From NCBI RefSeq assembly GCF_037949795.1, contig NZ_CP149932.1, positions 795,001 to 859,000 on the forward strand: a stretch of DNA of 64,000 nt, written 5' to 3'. The first letter of the stretch is position 1; each line of letters opens with the position of its first letter. Source of the stretch: Thioclava sp. GXIMD2076 (lineage in GTDB: Bacteria; Pseudomonadota; Alphaproteobacteria; Rhodobacterales; Rhodobacteraceae). The translations under genes and the position numbers were made by a program. Below are positions 47,154-56,856 of the stretch, piece by piece. Below the pieces are notes generated by a model. It ran no database searches and had not been told where the DNA came from. It saw nothing but the letters and a program-made list of their open reading frames with translations.

Positions 47154-47515
47154 CTGCTGATACCGTGGCCAATACCAACCTGAAAAGCGATCAAATCCTT
47201 CAATGCGTCCTGACCTCGCTCGACGATGACAAGGCTGAGGAAGTCGTCACGATCAGCCTAGCAGGCCGTTCGTCGATTTCGGACCATATGGTGATTTGCT
47301 CGGGCCGTTCCAGCCGTCAGGTCGGCGCTATTGCGGAAAAGCTGAGCGAGCGCCTGAAAGAAGAATTCGGCGTTTTCTGCAAGATCGAAGGCAAGGATGC
47401 GGGCGACTGGGTTCTGGTCGATGCGGGCGATGTGATCGTGCATGTCTTCCGTCCCGAGGTGCGAGAGTTCTACCAGCTCGAAAAAATGTGGGTGCCGACC
47501 AGCGACGCCAGCTGA
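47150..47515 (+). CDS. rsfS: ribosome silencing factor RsfS
   Basis: A 121-residue protein that binds ribosomal protein L14 and blocks subunit joining when nutrients are low. The family core runs from LTSLDDDKAEEVVTISL to DAGDVIVHVFRPEVREFYQL. I chose the ATG at 47150, which gives the normal family length. The ATG at 47138 and TTG at 47066 are in frame but give longer, unsupported starts. rlmH follows after 12 bases, the usual gene order. Confidence 0.9.
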   Translation: MTADTVANTNLKSDQILQCVLTSLDDDKAEEVVTISLAGRSSISDHMVICSGRSSRQVGAIAEKLSERLKEEFGVFCKIEGKDAGDWVLVDAGDVIVHVFRPEVREFYQLEKMWVPTSDAS

Positions 47516-47527
47516 TCCGGTAACATC

Positions 47528-47995
47528 ATGAAACTGACTGTTCTTGCAGTGGGCCGGCTTCGTAAAAGCCCCGAGCTGACACTGATTACGGACTATCTCG
47601 ACCGTTTCAACAAAGCGGGCCGTAGCCTCGGGTTAGGGTCCGCTTCTGTCGTTGAGGTTGAAGACAAGCGCAATCTGGGCATGGCCGAGGAAGCCAAACT
47701 GCTGGAGCGGGCCATTCCCGATGGCGCCGCCATCGTCACGTTGGACGAACGTGGGCAGATCATCTCTTCTCCCGACTTCGCCGATAAGCTCGGGAATTGG
47801 CGCGATCAGGCCCGCGATGTCTGCTTCATCATCGGTGGCGCCGACGGGATCGACCCATCGCTCCGGCAGCGCGCGGACTTCTCGATCAGCTTCGGACAGA
47901 TGGTCTGGCCCCATATGCTGGTGCGCGTCATGCTGACCGAGCAGATCTATCGTGCGGGCCAGATTCTGGCAGGCACCCCCTATCATCGCGCCTGA
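47528..47995 (+). CDS. rlmH: 23S rRNA (pseudouridine1915-N3) methyltransferase
   Basis: A 155-residue SPOUT methyltransferase acting on helix 69 of 23S rRNA in the assembled 70S ribosome. The SAM-knot signature is present: IVTLDERGQ, FIIGGADG and FSISFGQMVWPHMLVRVML. The C-terminal YHRA end is the canonical one. Directly follows rsfS. Confidence 0.95.
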   Translation: MKLTVLAVGRLRKSPELTLITDYLDRFNKAGRSLGLGSASVVEVEDKRNLGMAEEAKLLERAIPDGAAIVTLDERGQIISSPDFADKLGNWRDQARDVCFIIGGADGIDPSLRQRADFSISFGQMVWPHMLVRVMLTEQIYRAGQILAGTPYHRA

Positions 47996-48003
47996 TCAGA
48001 CAG

Positions 48004-48729
48004 ATGGCGGGCGATCCCGAGTTCCAGACGATTTCGGACAAGGCGCTCTCGCCGCGCGGCATGGCGCTTCTGGGCTATCAGCGCACCAAGCATATCTCGA
48101 AACAAGCACAGAAGGCTTGGGCTGAAGGAAATCCTACGCCCCTGATCCTAGAGACCTCCGCCAATCGCCGCGAAATTTTCGAAGCGATCTTGGCCGAGAT
48201 CAAAGCGGATTACGATCCGCTTTCCGAAGCGCTTGCCAAGGCCGAGATCGTCCCGAAATCCATCATCGATATCGGATGCGGGCAGGCGCTGGGGGATCTG
48301 TTCTTCCTGATCGAATTCGATCCCGCTTTCATTCTGGTCGATATCGAGGAAACCCGTGAGCAGTATCACTTCTGGGCCGAAAGCGGTGCGGGCTATGCCT
48401 CGCTTGCAGAAGCCTCCGGCCTTCTTCGGGAAAACGGTGCACGGCTGGTGCGCGCTATCAACCCGCGCAAAACGCCCGAGCAACTTGCAGGCCTCCATGC
48501 TGATCTTGTAATATCAACTATATCTTGTGGGTTCCACTACCCTATTACGCCTTATATTGACTTATTCCAAAATACATTGCGGAAGGGCGGCGCGATCATT
48601 CTCGACTTGCGCCGGTCTTATGCAGATGCGCCCGACAAAGCGTTGGAGACCCTGTTCGAGATGTCTCTGCTGACCGAAATCCCCTGCTCCGAGCCAAAAT
48701 CCGCGCGGCTGCTTTTTACCCCTGCCTGA
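48004..48729 (+). CDS. SAM-dependent methyltransferase of unknown target
   Basis: A 241-residue class I methyltransferase-like protein. SAM motif I is SIIDIGCGQALGDLFF and an acidic residue follows in ILVDIEE. The C-terminal strand GGAIILDLRR is normal. The N-terminal 90 residues are helical and distinct. It begins eight bases after rlmH and interrupts the usual rlmH-gpmI order. A stretch at about 48503-48585 has many A/T-ending codons (ATA, TCA, ACT) unlike its surroundings, which could mark transfer or a translational pause site. The target cannot be named. Confidence 0.75.
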   Translation: MAGDPEFQTISDKALSPRGMALLGYQRTKHISKQAQKAWAEGNPTPLILETSANRREIFEAILAEIKADYDPLSEALAKAEIVPKSIIDIGCGQALGDLFFLIEFDPAFILVDIEETREQYHFWAESGAGYASLAEASGLLRENGARLVRAINPRKTPEQLAGLHADLVISTISCGFHYPITPYIDLFQNTLRKGGAIILDLRRSYADAPDKALETLFEMSLLTEIPCSEPKSARLLFTPA

Positions 48730-48817
48730 CGCGACAATATGAATGATCCGCATCGATAAACTTGCCGCATGGCGGTAGAACGCTTATGCAGAACCTGCTG
48801 ATTTGAAAGAGGCCGCC

Positions 48818-50350
48818 ATGACCCATCCCAAACCCGTTGTTCTTTGCATTCTTGACGGTTGGGGCGAACGCGCCGAGACGACCGGTAACGCTCCTGCCCT
48901 TGCCAAGACCCCGAATATCGACCGGATCTGGGCGGAGAGCCCGAAATCGACGCTGATCACCTTCGGTCCCGATGTCGGCCTACCGACCGGCCAGATGGGT
49001 AATTCGGAAGTGGGGCATACCAATATCGGCGCGGGTCGTGTGGTGGCAATGGATCTGGGCCAGATCGATCTGGCGATCGAGGACGGGTCTTTCTTCAAGA
49101 ATGAGGCGCTTCTGGATTTCACCCAGAAGATGAAGGCCTCGGGCGGGAGCGCGCATCTGTTCGGCGTGGTATCCGATGGCGGTGTGCATGGCCATATCGA
49201 GCATGTGCTGGCAGGCTGCCGCGCATTGACCGAGGCGGGCGTGCCGGTTGTGCTCCATGCGATCACCGATGGCCGCGATGTCGCTCCCGACAGCGCCGCA
49301 CGGTTCATGGATGACCTGATGGACCGCCTTCCCGAAGGTGCCACCGTGGGTACCGTGATCGGCCGTTATTGGGCGATGGACCGCGATAACCGCTGGGAGC
49401 GCGTGGGCCGTGCCTATGACGCGATCACTAAAGCTTCGGGCGATGTGTCCCATGCCGAGACGCCGCAGGCGGCAGTCAAACAGAGCTATGACGCGGGCAA
49501 GATGGATGAATTCATCGCGCCGACCGTCATTGGCGATTACAAGGGCACAAAATCCGGCGACGGGTTCTTCTGCCTGAACTTCCGCGCCGACCGCGCACGC
49601 GAGATCCTGAAGGCGCTGGCCGAACCCGAGTTTGCGGAAGAAGGCATCGATACCTCGGCACGTCCCGAATGGGCGGCCCTGCTGGGCATGGTGGAGTATT
49701 CGGATAGCCATAACGCCTATATGACCACCGCCTATCCAAAGGCGAAGATCGTCAATACGCTGGGCGAATGGGTCTCGAAACAGGGCAAGACGCAGTTCCA
49801 TCTGGCCGAGACCGAGAAATATCCGCATGTGACCTTCTTCCTCAATGGCGGCAAGGAAGAGCCGTGGGAGGGTGAGGACCGCTTCATGCCGAAATCGCCG
49901 AAAGTGGCGACCTATGACCTGCAGCCCGAGATGTCCGCCCCCGAGGTGACCGACAAATTCGTGGAAGCCATCGAGAAGGGCTATGACCTGATCGTGGTGA
50001 ATTATGCCAATGGCGATATGGTGGGCCATACCGGCTCGCTCGAGGCGGCGATGGCGGCCTGCGAGGAGATCGACCGCGATATCGGGCGCGTGCGCGAGGC
50101 GCTCGAAAAGGCGGGTGGCGCGATGATCATCACCGCCGATCACGGCAATTGCGAGACGATGATCGACCCCGAAACCGGCGGTCCGCATACCGCGCACACC
50201 ACCAATCTGGTGCCGGTGGCACTGGTGGGCGGGCCGGAAGGTGCCAAGCTGCATGAAGGCCGTCTGGCCGATCTGGCGCCAACGCTGCTGGGCCTGATGG
50301 GTCTGCCTGTGCCGGAAGAGATGACCGGCCAGAGCCTGATCGACCTCTGA
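48818..50350 (+). CDS. gpmI: 2,3-bisphosphoglycerate-independent phosphoglycerate mutase
   Basis: A 510-residue Mn-dependent enzyme interconverting 3- and 2-phosphoglycerate. LCILDGWGERAE, the phospho-serine motif MGNSEVGHTNIGAG and the metal motif ITADHGNCETM are present. The ATG at 48818 is seven bases after AAAGAGG. Its stop overlaps the ATG of the envC-like gene by one base. Confidence 0.95.
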   Translation: MTHPKPVVLCILDGWGERAETTGNAPALAKTPNIDRIWAESPKSTLITFGPDVGLPTGQMGNSEVGHTNIGAGRVVAMDLGQIDLAIEDGSFFKNEALLDFTQKMKASGGSAHLFGVVSDGGVHGHIEHVLAGCRALTEAGVPVVLHAITDGRDVAPDSAARFMDDLMDRLPEGATVGTVIGRYWAMDRDNRWERVGRAYDAITKASGDVSHAETPQAAVKQSYDAGKMDEFIAPTVIGDYKGTKSGDGFFCLNFRADRAREILKALAEPEFAEEGIDTSARPEWAALLGMVEYSDSHNAYMTTAYPKAKIVNTLGEWVSKQGKTQFHLAETEKYPHVTFFLNGGKEEPWEGEDRFMPKSPKVATYDLQPEMSAPEVTDKFVEAIEKGYDLIVVNYANGDMVGHTGSLEAAMAACEEIDRDIGRVREALEKAGGAMIITADHGNCETMIDPETGGPHTAHTTNLVPVALVGGPEGAKLHEGRLADLAPTLLGLMGLPVPEEMTGQSLIDL

Positions 50351-51503
50351 TGAAGTTCGGCTTCCGGTTTCTTGCCACGGTTCTTCTGTCCGGCCTCCTG
50401 TCTCAGGGGGCCGGTGCCGCGACCAATCCGGCGATGGATAATGCGTTGCAGGCGGCTGAAAACCTGCGCGGCGCGATTGCGGCGATGGATGGGGCAAAGA
50501 CCAAAGCCGAGCGGATCGAGAGCCTGACCGCCACGATCAATGCCTATGAGCACGGGTTGAGCGCGCTGCGCGACGGGCTCAGGCGGCTGGCGATCCGCGA
50601 GGCGGAGATCAAGCAGAGCTTCGATGGCAAGCGCGACGAGATCGGCAGGCTGCTGGGTGTGATGACCACGATGCAGCAGACCGACGGCCGATGCTTCTGT
50701 TACACCCGTCAGGACCGGTGGGCACCGCGCGGTCGGGGATGATCCTCGGTGCGGTGACACCGGCCTTGCAGGAACAGGCCAAGGATCTCTCGGTAAAGCT
50801 CAACGAGATCAAGCAGATGCGCGATATCCAGCAGGGCGCGATCGACGTGCTGGCCAAAGGCATGGAGTCGGTCCAGACCGCCCGCACCCAGCTGGCCGAG
50901 GCGATTGCCAAGCGCGAGGCCCTGCCCGGTCGTTATCTGGAAACGCCCGAGGACCTGCAGCAGCTGGTGCAGAGCGCCGATACGCTGGAAAGCTTTGCCA
51001 GCGGCATTCTCGATCTGGATAGCGATATCGGTGCGCCGATGACCAATTTCCAGTCGGCGATGGGCACCCTACCGCTACCGGTGATCGGGTCGGTCCTGCG
51101 CAAGTATAACGAGGCCGATGCCGCAGGCATCCGTCGCGCCGGGTGGGTGATCGCCACCGCCCCATCGGCGCTGGTTACCGCGCCCTGGCCCGCAACTATT
51201 CGTTACCTCGGCCCACTTCTCGACTACGGAAATGTGATGGTGATCGAACCATCCGACGGATATCTTTTGGTTCTGGCGGGCCTTGGAACCGTGTATGGAG
51301 AAACGGGTGACGTTGTGCCGCAAGGCGGTGCATTGGGCATGATGGGTGGCAAAGAGCCAAGCGCCCGTGAATTCGGTGTCGATTTTGTCGACAGCGCCGT
51401 CAAAGGCAGTAGCGCCGACCGAACGGAAACGCTTTATATGGAATTACGCAAGGGCGATGAGCCGATTGATCCTGCTGATTGGTTTGTTCATGGTTCGAAA
51501 TGA
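50350..51503 (+). pseudogene. envC-like murein hydrolase activator, interrupted by a frameshift
   Basis: Two overlapping frames together make one EnvC-type protein of about 384 residues. Frame one (50350 onward) gives a signal peptide (FLATVLLSGLLSQGAGA) and the first coiled coil, up to TTMQQTDG. The continuation, PMLLLHPSGPVGTARSG, is in another frame from about 50685. Adding one C in GACGGCCGATG (to GGCCCGATG) restores the expected protein. The second part holds the long coiled coil and a degenerate LytM domain (ATIRYLGPLLDYGNVMVIEP) without the zinc ligands, as expected for an activator. Without the shift, the first frame ends at 50742. It may be a sequencing error, a real mutation or programmed slippage. 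Confidence 0.8.
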
Positions 51504-51524
51504 CAGGACGGGATTGAGGTTAGG

Positions 51525-52931
51525 ATGAGAAAACTGGTCATGGCGGCTCTGGGCGGAACGGTCGCAGGGGTCCTGCTCTCCACGCAGATTGCCGCGCCCC
51601 TGATGGCGCAGGAAGCGGATGACTCGGCCGCCACTTACGAGCAACTGGACCTGTTCGGCGATATTTTCGACCGTATCCGCAAGGACTATGTCGAGAAGGT
51701 CGACTCCAAGAAGCTGATCGAAGCGGCCATCAACGGCATGCTCAGCTCGCTTGATCCGCACTCGAGCTATATGCCGCCCGATGATTATCAGGATATGCAG
51801 GTCCAGACCCGCGGCAGCTTCGGCGGTCTCGGGATCGAGGTCACGCAGGAAGATGGCTTCGTGAAGGTCGTCTCGCCGATGGATGGCACGCCTGCGGCCG
51901 AAGCGGGCCTGAAGACCGGCGATTTCATCACCCATGTCAATGGCGAGAGCCTGCTTGGCCTGACGCTCGATCAGGCGGTTGACCTGATGCGCGGCCCCGT
52001 CGGTTCCGAGATCACCGTGACCATCGCGCGCAAGGGCGAGCAGGACCCCTTCGATGTGACGATGACCCGCGACACCATCAAAATGGCGGCCGTGAAAGGA
52101 CGTCTGGAAGGCTCGACCGTAGTTCTGCGGATCTCGACCTTCAACGACCAGACCTATCCGAACCTCAAAGACCAGCTCGACAAGATGGTCGAGGAAGCTG
52201 GCGGTATGGACAAGGTCTCGGGCTTCGTGCTGGATCTGCGCAACAACCCGGGTGGTCTGCTGACGCAGGCGATCAAGGTGTCTGACGCGTTCATCGACAA
52301 GGGCGAAATCGTTTCGACCCGTGGCCGTAACCCCGAGGATAGCGAGCGCTTCAACGCCACGCCGGGCGATCTGGCTGATGGCAAGCCGATCGTGATCCTG
52401 ATCAATGGCGGCTCGGCCTCTGCTTCCGAGATTGTGACCGGTGCGCTTCAGGACCACCGCCGTGCCATCGTGGTGGGCGAGAAGAGCTTCGGCAAGGGCT
52501 CGGTCCAGACCGTCATGCCGATCAAGAATGAAGGCGCGATGCGTCTGACCACCGCGCGCTATTACACGCCATCGGGGCGCTCTATCCAGTCGCTGGGCAT
52601 TGCGCCCGATATCGTCGTGGCACAGCCCACGCCGGTCGCGAATGCGGATGATGAGGCCAATACCGACAGCAACCAGATGCGGTCGGAAGCGGATCTGCGC
52701 GGCGTGCTGAGCAATGACTCGATGACCGATGACGAGAAGAAGCAGGCCGAGGAAGAGATGAAGCGGGCCGAGGATGCGGCGGAGCTGCGCAAGGAAGACT
52801 ACCAGCTTGCCTACGCCATCGACATTCTCAAGGGTCTGAGCGCCATCGCACCGGAAGTGGCAACCAAAGCCGCCGAAGATGCGACCGAGGCGCCGGCCGC
52901 AACACCCGAAAAGGCCGATGCCAAAAAATGA
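51525..52931 (+). CDS. ctpA: carboxyl-terminal processing protease (S41 family)
   Basis: A 468-residue periplasmic serine protease. A signal peptide (residues 1-29) is followed by a helical part with [14 protein letters not shown], a PDZ domain at about 95-175 ([20 protein letters not shown]), and the catalytic core with the nucleophile in [13 protein letters not shown] and the lysine in [12 protein letters not shown]. The C-terminal 70 residues are Ala/Glu/Lys-rich and low in complexity. It follows the envC-like gene by 21 bases. In many alphaproteobacteria these two form a unit in envelope maintenance. Confidence 0.93.
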   Translation: MRKLVMAALGGTVAGVLLSTQIAAPLMAQEADDSAATYEQLDLFGDIFDRIRKDYVEKVDSKKLIEAAINGMLSSLDPHSSYMPPDDYQDMQVQTRGSFGGLGIEVTQEDGFVKVVSPMDGTPAAEAGLKTGDFITHVNGESLLGLTLDQAVDLMRGPVGSEITVTIARKGEQDPFDVTMTRDTIKMAAVKGRLEGSTVVLRISTFNDQTYPNLKDQLDKMVEEAGGMDKVSGFVLDLRNNPGGLLTQAIKVSDAFIDKGEIVSTRGRNPEDSERFNATPGDLADGKPIVILINGGSASASEIVTGALQDHRRAIVVGEKSFGKGSVQTVMPIKNEGAMRLTTARYYTPSGRSIQSLGIAPDIVVAQPTPVANADDEANTDSNQMRSEADLRGVLSNDSMTDDEKKQAEEEMKRAEDAAELRKEDYQLAYAIDILKGLSAIAPEVATKAAEDATEAPAATPEKADAKK

Positions 52932-52936
52932 CCAAT

Positions 52937-52964
52937 CGGGGCCCTGCGGGGCCCCTTTTCTTTC
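52937..52964 (+). terminator. hairpin between ctpA and rppH
   Basis: GGGGCC and GGCCCC pair around CTGCGG and are followed by TTTTCTTTC. rppH starts about 15 bases further on, so some read-through is likely. Confidence 0.65.
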
Positions 52965-52977
52965 AAGGACGACGGAT

Positions 52978-53457
52978 ATGCAGGATTATAGCACTCTCCC
53001 CTATCGCCCCTGTGTCGGCATCGTGCTGATCAATAAGGACGGGTTGATCTGGGCGGGCAAGCGCATCGATAGCAAGGCAGACGCATGGCAGATGCCGCAA
53101 GGCGGTATCGACGATGGCGAGAAACCCAAGGAAGCCGGTCTGCGCGAGCTCTGGGAAGAGACCGGCGTAACGGCGGATCTGGTCGAGAAGCTGGCCAAGA
53201 CCGAAGACTGGGTGACCTATGACTTGCCCGAAGAACTGTTGGGCAAAGCATGGGGCGGTAAATATCGCGGCCAGAAACAGAAATGGTTCGCCTTCCGCTA
53301 TCTGGGCGACGATAGCGTCTTCAACATCGCAACCGAACATCCCGAATTCTCGGAATGGGGCTGGAAAAGCTCGGCCGAGCTGATCGCCTCGATCGTGCCG
53401 TTCAAACGCGGGGTCTATGAGGCCGTGCTGGGCGAGTTCAAATATCTCGTGAAATGA
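52978..53457 (+). CDS. rppH: RNA pyrophosphohydrolase
   Basis: A 159-residue Nudix enzyme that removes pyrophosphate from mRNA 5' ends and so primes decay. [27 protein letters not shown] and the Nudix box end RELWEETG fit RppH, as does the [11 protein letters not shown] segment. The ATG at 52978 follows AAGGA. It ends one base before the convergent nadB stop. Confidence 0.95.
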   Translation: MQDYSTLPYRPCVGIVLINKDGLIWAGKRIDSKADAWQMPQGGIDDGEKPKEAGLRELWEETGVTADLVEKLAKTEDWVTYDLPEELLGKAWGGKYRGQKQKWFAFRYLGDDSVFNIATEHPEFSEWGWKSSAELIASIVPFKRGVYEAVLGEFKYLVK

Positions 53458-55023
53458 TCACGCGGGTTGCTGCGCGAGGGTGATTGCATCGCGCAGCGCC
53501 TCCGCTTGGGCAAGCGTCATCAGACTGCGATTGGCCTGCGCCGGATCGGGCTGCGGGTAATCCGCGCGGAAATGCCCGCCACGGCTCTCGCGGCGCCCGT
53601 GAGCGGCACAGGCGATCAGGGTTGCCGTGGCCAGCATATTGCGCAAAGCGGTATTCTCTTCTCCCTGCGAGAGCATCTGAAGCGTCCTGATTGTCGCCTC
53701 TAGCCCCTCGCGGTTCCGCACGACCCCTACCCCATCGGTCATTGCCTGCCGCAATCGGGCGATTTTCGCCATATCGGGCTGGCTGCCGCCTTGCGGAAAC
53801 TCGAGCACCAGCTCCGGCGCGGAGCGGGCAGAGAGCCCTTCTACGATATCATCGGCACAGATCCGGCCGTAGACGAGCGCCTCCAGAAGCCCGTTCGAGG
53901 CCAGACGGTTGGCACCATGTAAACCGGTGGAAGAAGCCTCGCCGCAGACCCAGAGCCCGTCAAGGCTACTGCGCCCCTGCGCATCGACCGCAATCCCGCC
54001 CATATGGTAATGGGCGGCCGGTGCCACCGGAATGGGCTGCACTGCAGGATCGATCCCCGCCGCCATACAGGCCTGCGCCACAGCCGGAAACCGCGCATGG
54101 ATCTCGGCGCCCAGCACCTGCCGCGTGTCCAGAACGGGCACGCGCCCTGCCTGATATTCACGGTAGACGGCCCGCGCCACGATATCGCGCGGTGCAAGCT
54201 CGGCATCGGGATGTTCACCCAGCATGAAGCGCTGACCGAGCGAATTCACAAGGATTGCGCCTTCGCCGCGCAGGGCCTCGGTTGCCAGCGGCGCAGGGTC
54301 CAGCCCGACCGCGATGGCGGTAGGATGGAACTGCACGAATTCGGCATCGGCAATCACCGCCCCTGCCCGCGCGGCCATGCCGATCACCTGCCCTCGGATT
54401 CGTGCCGGATTGGTGGTGACCGCGTAAAGACCGCCGGAACCTCCCCCTGCCAGCAGGGTCGCAGGCGCATGGATAGCGAGGCTCCCCGAAGGCTGGTCCG
54501 CGCGGGTCAGGCGCACCCCCGTTACCCGCTTCCCCGTCGTCAGAAGATCGACTGCCATCACACCTTCAAGCACCTGAATCGACGGCGTGGCGCGCACCTT
54601 GGCAATCAGGCTCTGCATTATTTCGCGCCCTGCCTGATCGCCTTTCACGCGCACCACGCGCGCCGCCGAATGGGCCGCCTCGCGCGACATGACATAGCCG
54701 CCCTGTGCGTCGCGGTCGAAGGGCGCACCGATATCGGTCAGCTGGAGGATATGACGCGCGGCTTCTGCCGTCACCATGTTCGCGATCTCGGGCAAGACGG
54801 TCCCTGCCCCAGCGATTTCAGTATCGCGGGCATGGGCTTCAGGGCTGTCGGAGGCATCCATCGCCGCCGCAACTCCACCTTGTGCCCAAGCGGAAGATGC
54901 CCCCTCGCCCAATTTTTCGGGCGAAATCAACACCACCGGCTGCGGTGCCAAACGCAAGGCCGCATAAAGCGCGCCAAGCCCCGCACCGACGATCACGACG
55001 CGGTCCGTCCGATGGATGGTCAC
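53458..55023 (-). CDS. nadB: L-aspartate oxidase
   Basis: A 521-residue FAD enzyme that oxidises aspartate to iminoaspartate for NAD synthesis. The dinucleotide motif IVGAGLGALYAALRL is at the start and GEASSTGLHGANRLASNGLL, diagnostic of the family, in the C-terminal half. A helical C-terminal domain follows. Its ATG overlaps the nadA stop by four bases, so it is translated after nadA in a nadA-nadB operon. nadC, often third, is not in the window. Confidence 0.93.
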   Translation of the reverse strand: MTIHRTDRVVIVGAGLGALYAALRLAPQPVVLISPEKLGEGASSAWAQGGVAAAMDASDSPEAHARDTEIAGAGTVLPEIANMVTAEAARHILQLTDIGAPFDRDAQGGYVMSREAAHSAARVVRVKGDQAGREIMQSLIAKVRATPSIQVLEGVMAVDLLTTGKRVTGVRLTRADQPSGSLAIHAPATLLAGGGSGGLYAVTTNPARIRGQVIGMAARAGAVIADAEFVQFHPTAIAVGLDPAPLATEALRGEGAILVNSLGQRFMLGEHPDAELAPRDIVARAVYREYQAGRVPVLDTRQVLGAEIHARFPAVAQACMAAGIDPAVQPIPVAPAAHYHMGGIAVDAQGRSSLDGLWVCGEASSTGLHGANRLASNGLLEALVYGRICADDIVEGLSARSAPELVLEFPQGGSQPDMAKIARLRQAMTDGVGVVRNREGLEATIRTLQMLSQGEENTALRNMLATATLIACAAHGRRESRGGHFRADYPQPDPAQANRSLMTLAQAEALRDAITLAQQPA

Positions 55024-56072
55024 TTCGTGACAGCCCTGGACAGCTCGATCATCCGCTCGACTGCGATGCGCGCCTTACCGGCCACCAGCGGATCGACCTC
55101 GACCGCCTCGCTGCCCGTATGCAGAGCCCAGAGAATTTTCTCTAGCGTGATCTTCTTCATATAGGGGCACATATTGCACGGGCCGGTAAATTCGATCTCG
55201 GGCAGGGCATCCGATATATTGGATGCCATCGAGCATTCGGTCACCAGCATTGCCTTGGCCGGCTTATGGGTGGTGACATAGTCGATGATCCCGCTGGTCG
55301 AACCGGAATAATCGCAAGCATCGACCACGTCAGGCGGGCATTCAGGATGCGCGATGATCGTGGTGTCGGGATTCATAGCGCGGAATTCATTGATATCTTC
55401 CGGTGTATATTGCTCGTGCACGATGCAGGAGCCCTCCCACCAGACGATATTTTTCTGCGGCACCATATTGGCCACGTTCTGCGCCAGATACTGATCCGGC
55501 GTCATGATGATCGTGTCTCCAGGAAGAGCTGCCACGATCTGCGCGGCATTGGATGAAGTGCAGCAGATATCGGAGGCGGCCTTCACCTCGGCGGTGGTGT
55601 TCACATAGGACACGACAGGCGCACCCGGATATTTTGCGCGCATCTGCGCGATACCGTCGGCAGTAATGCTTTCCGCCAGCGAACAGCCCGCCTCGACATC
55701 GGGGATCAGCACGGTCTTGGCCGGATTGAGGATCTTCGAGGTTTCGGCCATGAAATGCACGCCGCACTGGACAATGATCTCAGCCTCGACCTTGGTGGCC
55801 TCGATGGCCAGTTGCAGGCTGTCACCCACAACATCTGCCACTCCGTGATAGATCTCCGGCGTCATATAGTTATGCGCCAGAATGACCGCATTTTTCTCGG
55901 CTTTCAGCTTGTTGATCGCGGCGATATAGGGCGCGTAGCGCACGAAATCCGGAAACGGGATCACCCGATCCATCTTCGCGTGAATATCGGACATGGATTG
56001 CGCCAGCTCGACCGAGGGTGTCAGATCGTAAACCTCGGCAAGCTGCGCGCGCATCGCGGTAAAATCAAGCAT
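55020..56072 (-). CDS. nadA: quinolinate synthase
   Basis: A 350-residue [4Fe-4S] enzyme that condenses iminoaspartate with dihydroxyacetone phosphate. The probable cluster ligands are the cysteines in VQCGVHFM, DICCTSS and NMCPYMKK. AHNYMTPEIYHGVADVVGDS is the standard N-terminal substrate region. First gene of the leftward nadA-nadB pair. A 97-base gap separates it from dnaQ. Confidence 0.95.
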   Translation of the reverse strand: MLDFTAMRAQLAEVYDLTPSVELAQSMSDIHAKMDRVIPFPDFVRYAPYIAAINKLKAEKNAVILAHNYMTPEIYHGVADVVGDSLQLAIEATKVEAEIIVQCGVHFMAETSKILNPAKTVLIPDVEAGCSLAESITADGIAQMRAKYPGAPVVSYVNTTAEVKAASDICCTSSNAAQIVAALPGDTIIMTPDQYLAQNVANMVPQKNIVWWEGSCIVHEQYTPEDINEFRAMNPDTTIIAHPECPPDVVDACDYSGSTSGIIDYVTTHKPAKAMLVTECSMASNISDALPEIEFTGPCNMCPYMKKITLEKILWALHTGSEAVEVDPLVAGKARIAVERMIELSRAVTK

Positions 56073-56169
56073 GGCTTCCTCCCAGACCCCTCACTCGGGC
56101 TGGGCTTTACGCTATTTCCTCTCTGAATTGAACGAAAAAATAACGATCAGCCAATGTTTTACCAAATAG

Positions 56170-56856
56170 TCAGCGTTTCCAGATCGCGTTCTCGCCCAGT
56201 TTGGCGATGAAGGCGGCGTGGGCCGCAGCCTCTTCATCGGTCAGCCGCGAGGGCAGAACATGAGGGCGCGGCGAGGGTCGCCAGATCTCGGAGGGGCCGC
56301 TTGTTTGGCCACCCTGTTCGAGGTTCAGACCGAAGCCTGGCTGGCGGCCACCGATCAGTTCGAGATAGACCTCGGCCAGAATTTCACTATCGAGAAGCGC
56401 GCCGTGCAGCGTCCGCGAGGAGTTGTCGATCGAAAACCGGCGGCAGAGCGCATCGAGCGTCGCAGGCGAGCCCGGGAACTTGCGCCGCGCCATGGCAAGC
56501 GTGTCGACCGCGCGGTCATCAGCGATCAACGGTTTTTTGACCCAGCCCAGTTCGGCATTGAGAAAACGCATATCGAACTTCGCATTATGGATCACGAGCT
56601 TTGAATCCGGTCCAATGAAATCCAGAAAATCCTGAGCAATCTCGATGAATTTGGGCTTGTCGGACAAGAATTCCTCACCCAGCCCATGAACCTGGAATGC
56701 CTCGGTCGGCATATCGCGCTCGGGATTGATATATTGATGATAGGTCTTGCCCGTCGGCATATGGTTGAAAAGCTCCACCGCGCCGATCTCGACGATCCGG
56801 TGGCCTTCATTCGGCTCGAACCCCGTGGTTTCGGTATCGAGAACGATCTCACGCAT
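56170..56856 (-). CDS. dnaQ: DNA polymerase III epsilon subunit (proofreading exonuclease)
   Basis: A 228-residue 3'-5' exonuclease of the DnaQ type. ExoI is LDTETTGFEP, ExoII is HNAKFDMRFLNAE and ExoIII carries HGALLDSEILAEVYLE, so all metal residues are intact. The C-terminal tail is presumed to bind the polymerase subunit. It overlaps the coaE stop by eight bases and is the last gene of maf-aroE-coaE-dnaQ. Confidence 0.93.
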   Translation of the reverse strand: MREIVLDTETTGFEPNEGHRIVEIGAVELFNHMPTGKTYHQYINPERDMPTEAFQVHGLGEEFLSDKPKFIEIAQDFLDFIGPDSKLVIHNAKFDMRFLNAELGWVKKPLIADDRAVDTLAMARRKFPGSPATLDALCRRFSIDNSSRTLHGALLDSEILAEVYLELIGGRQPGFGLNLEQGGQTSGPSEIWRPSPRPHVLPSRLTDEEAAAHAAFIAKLGENAIWKR

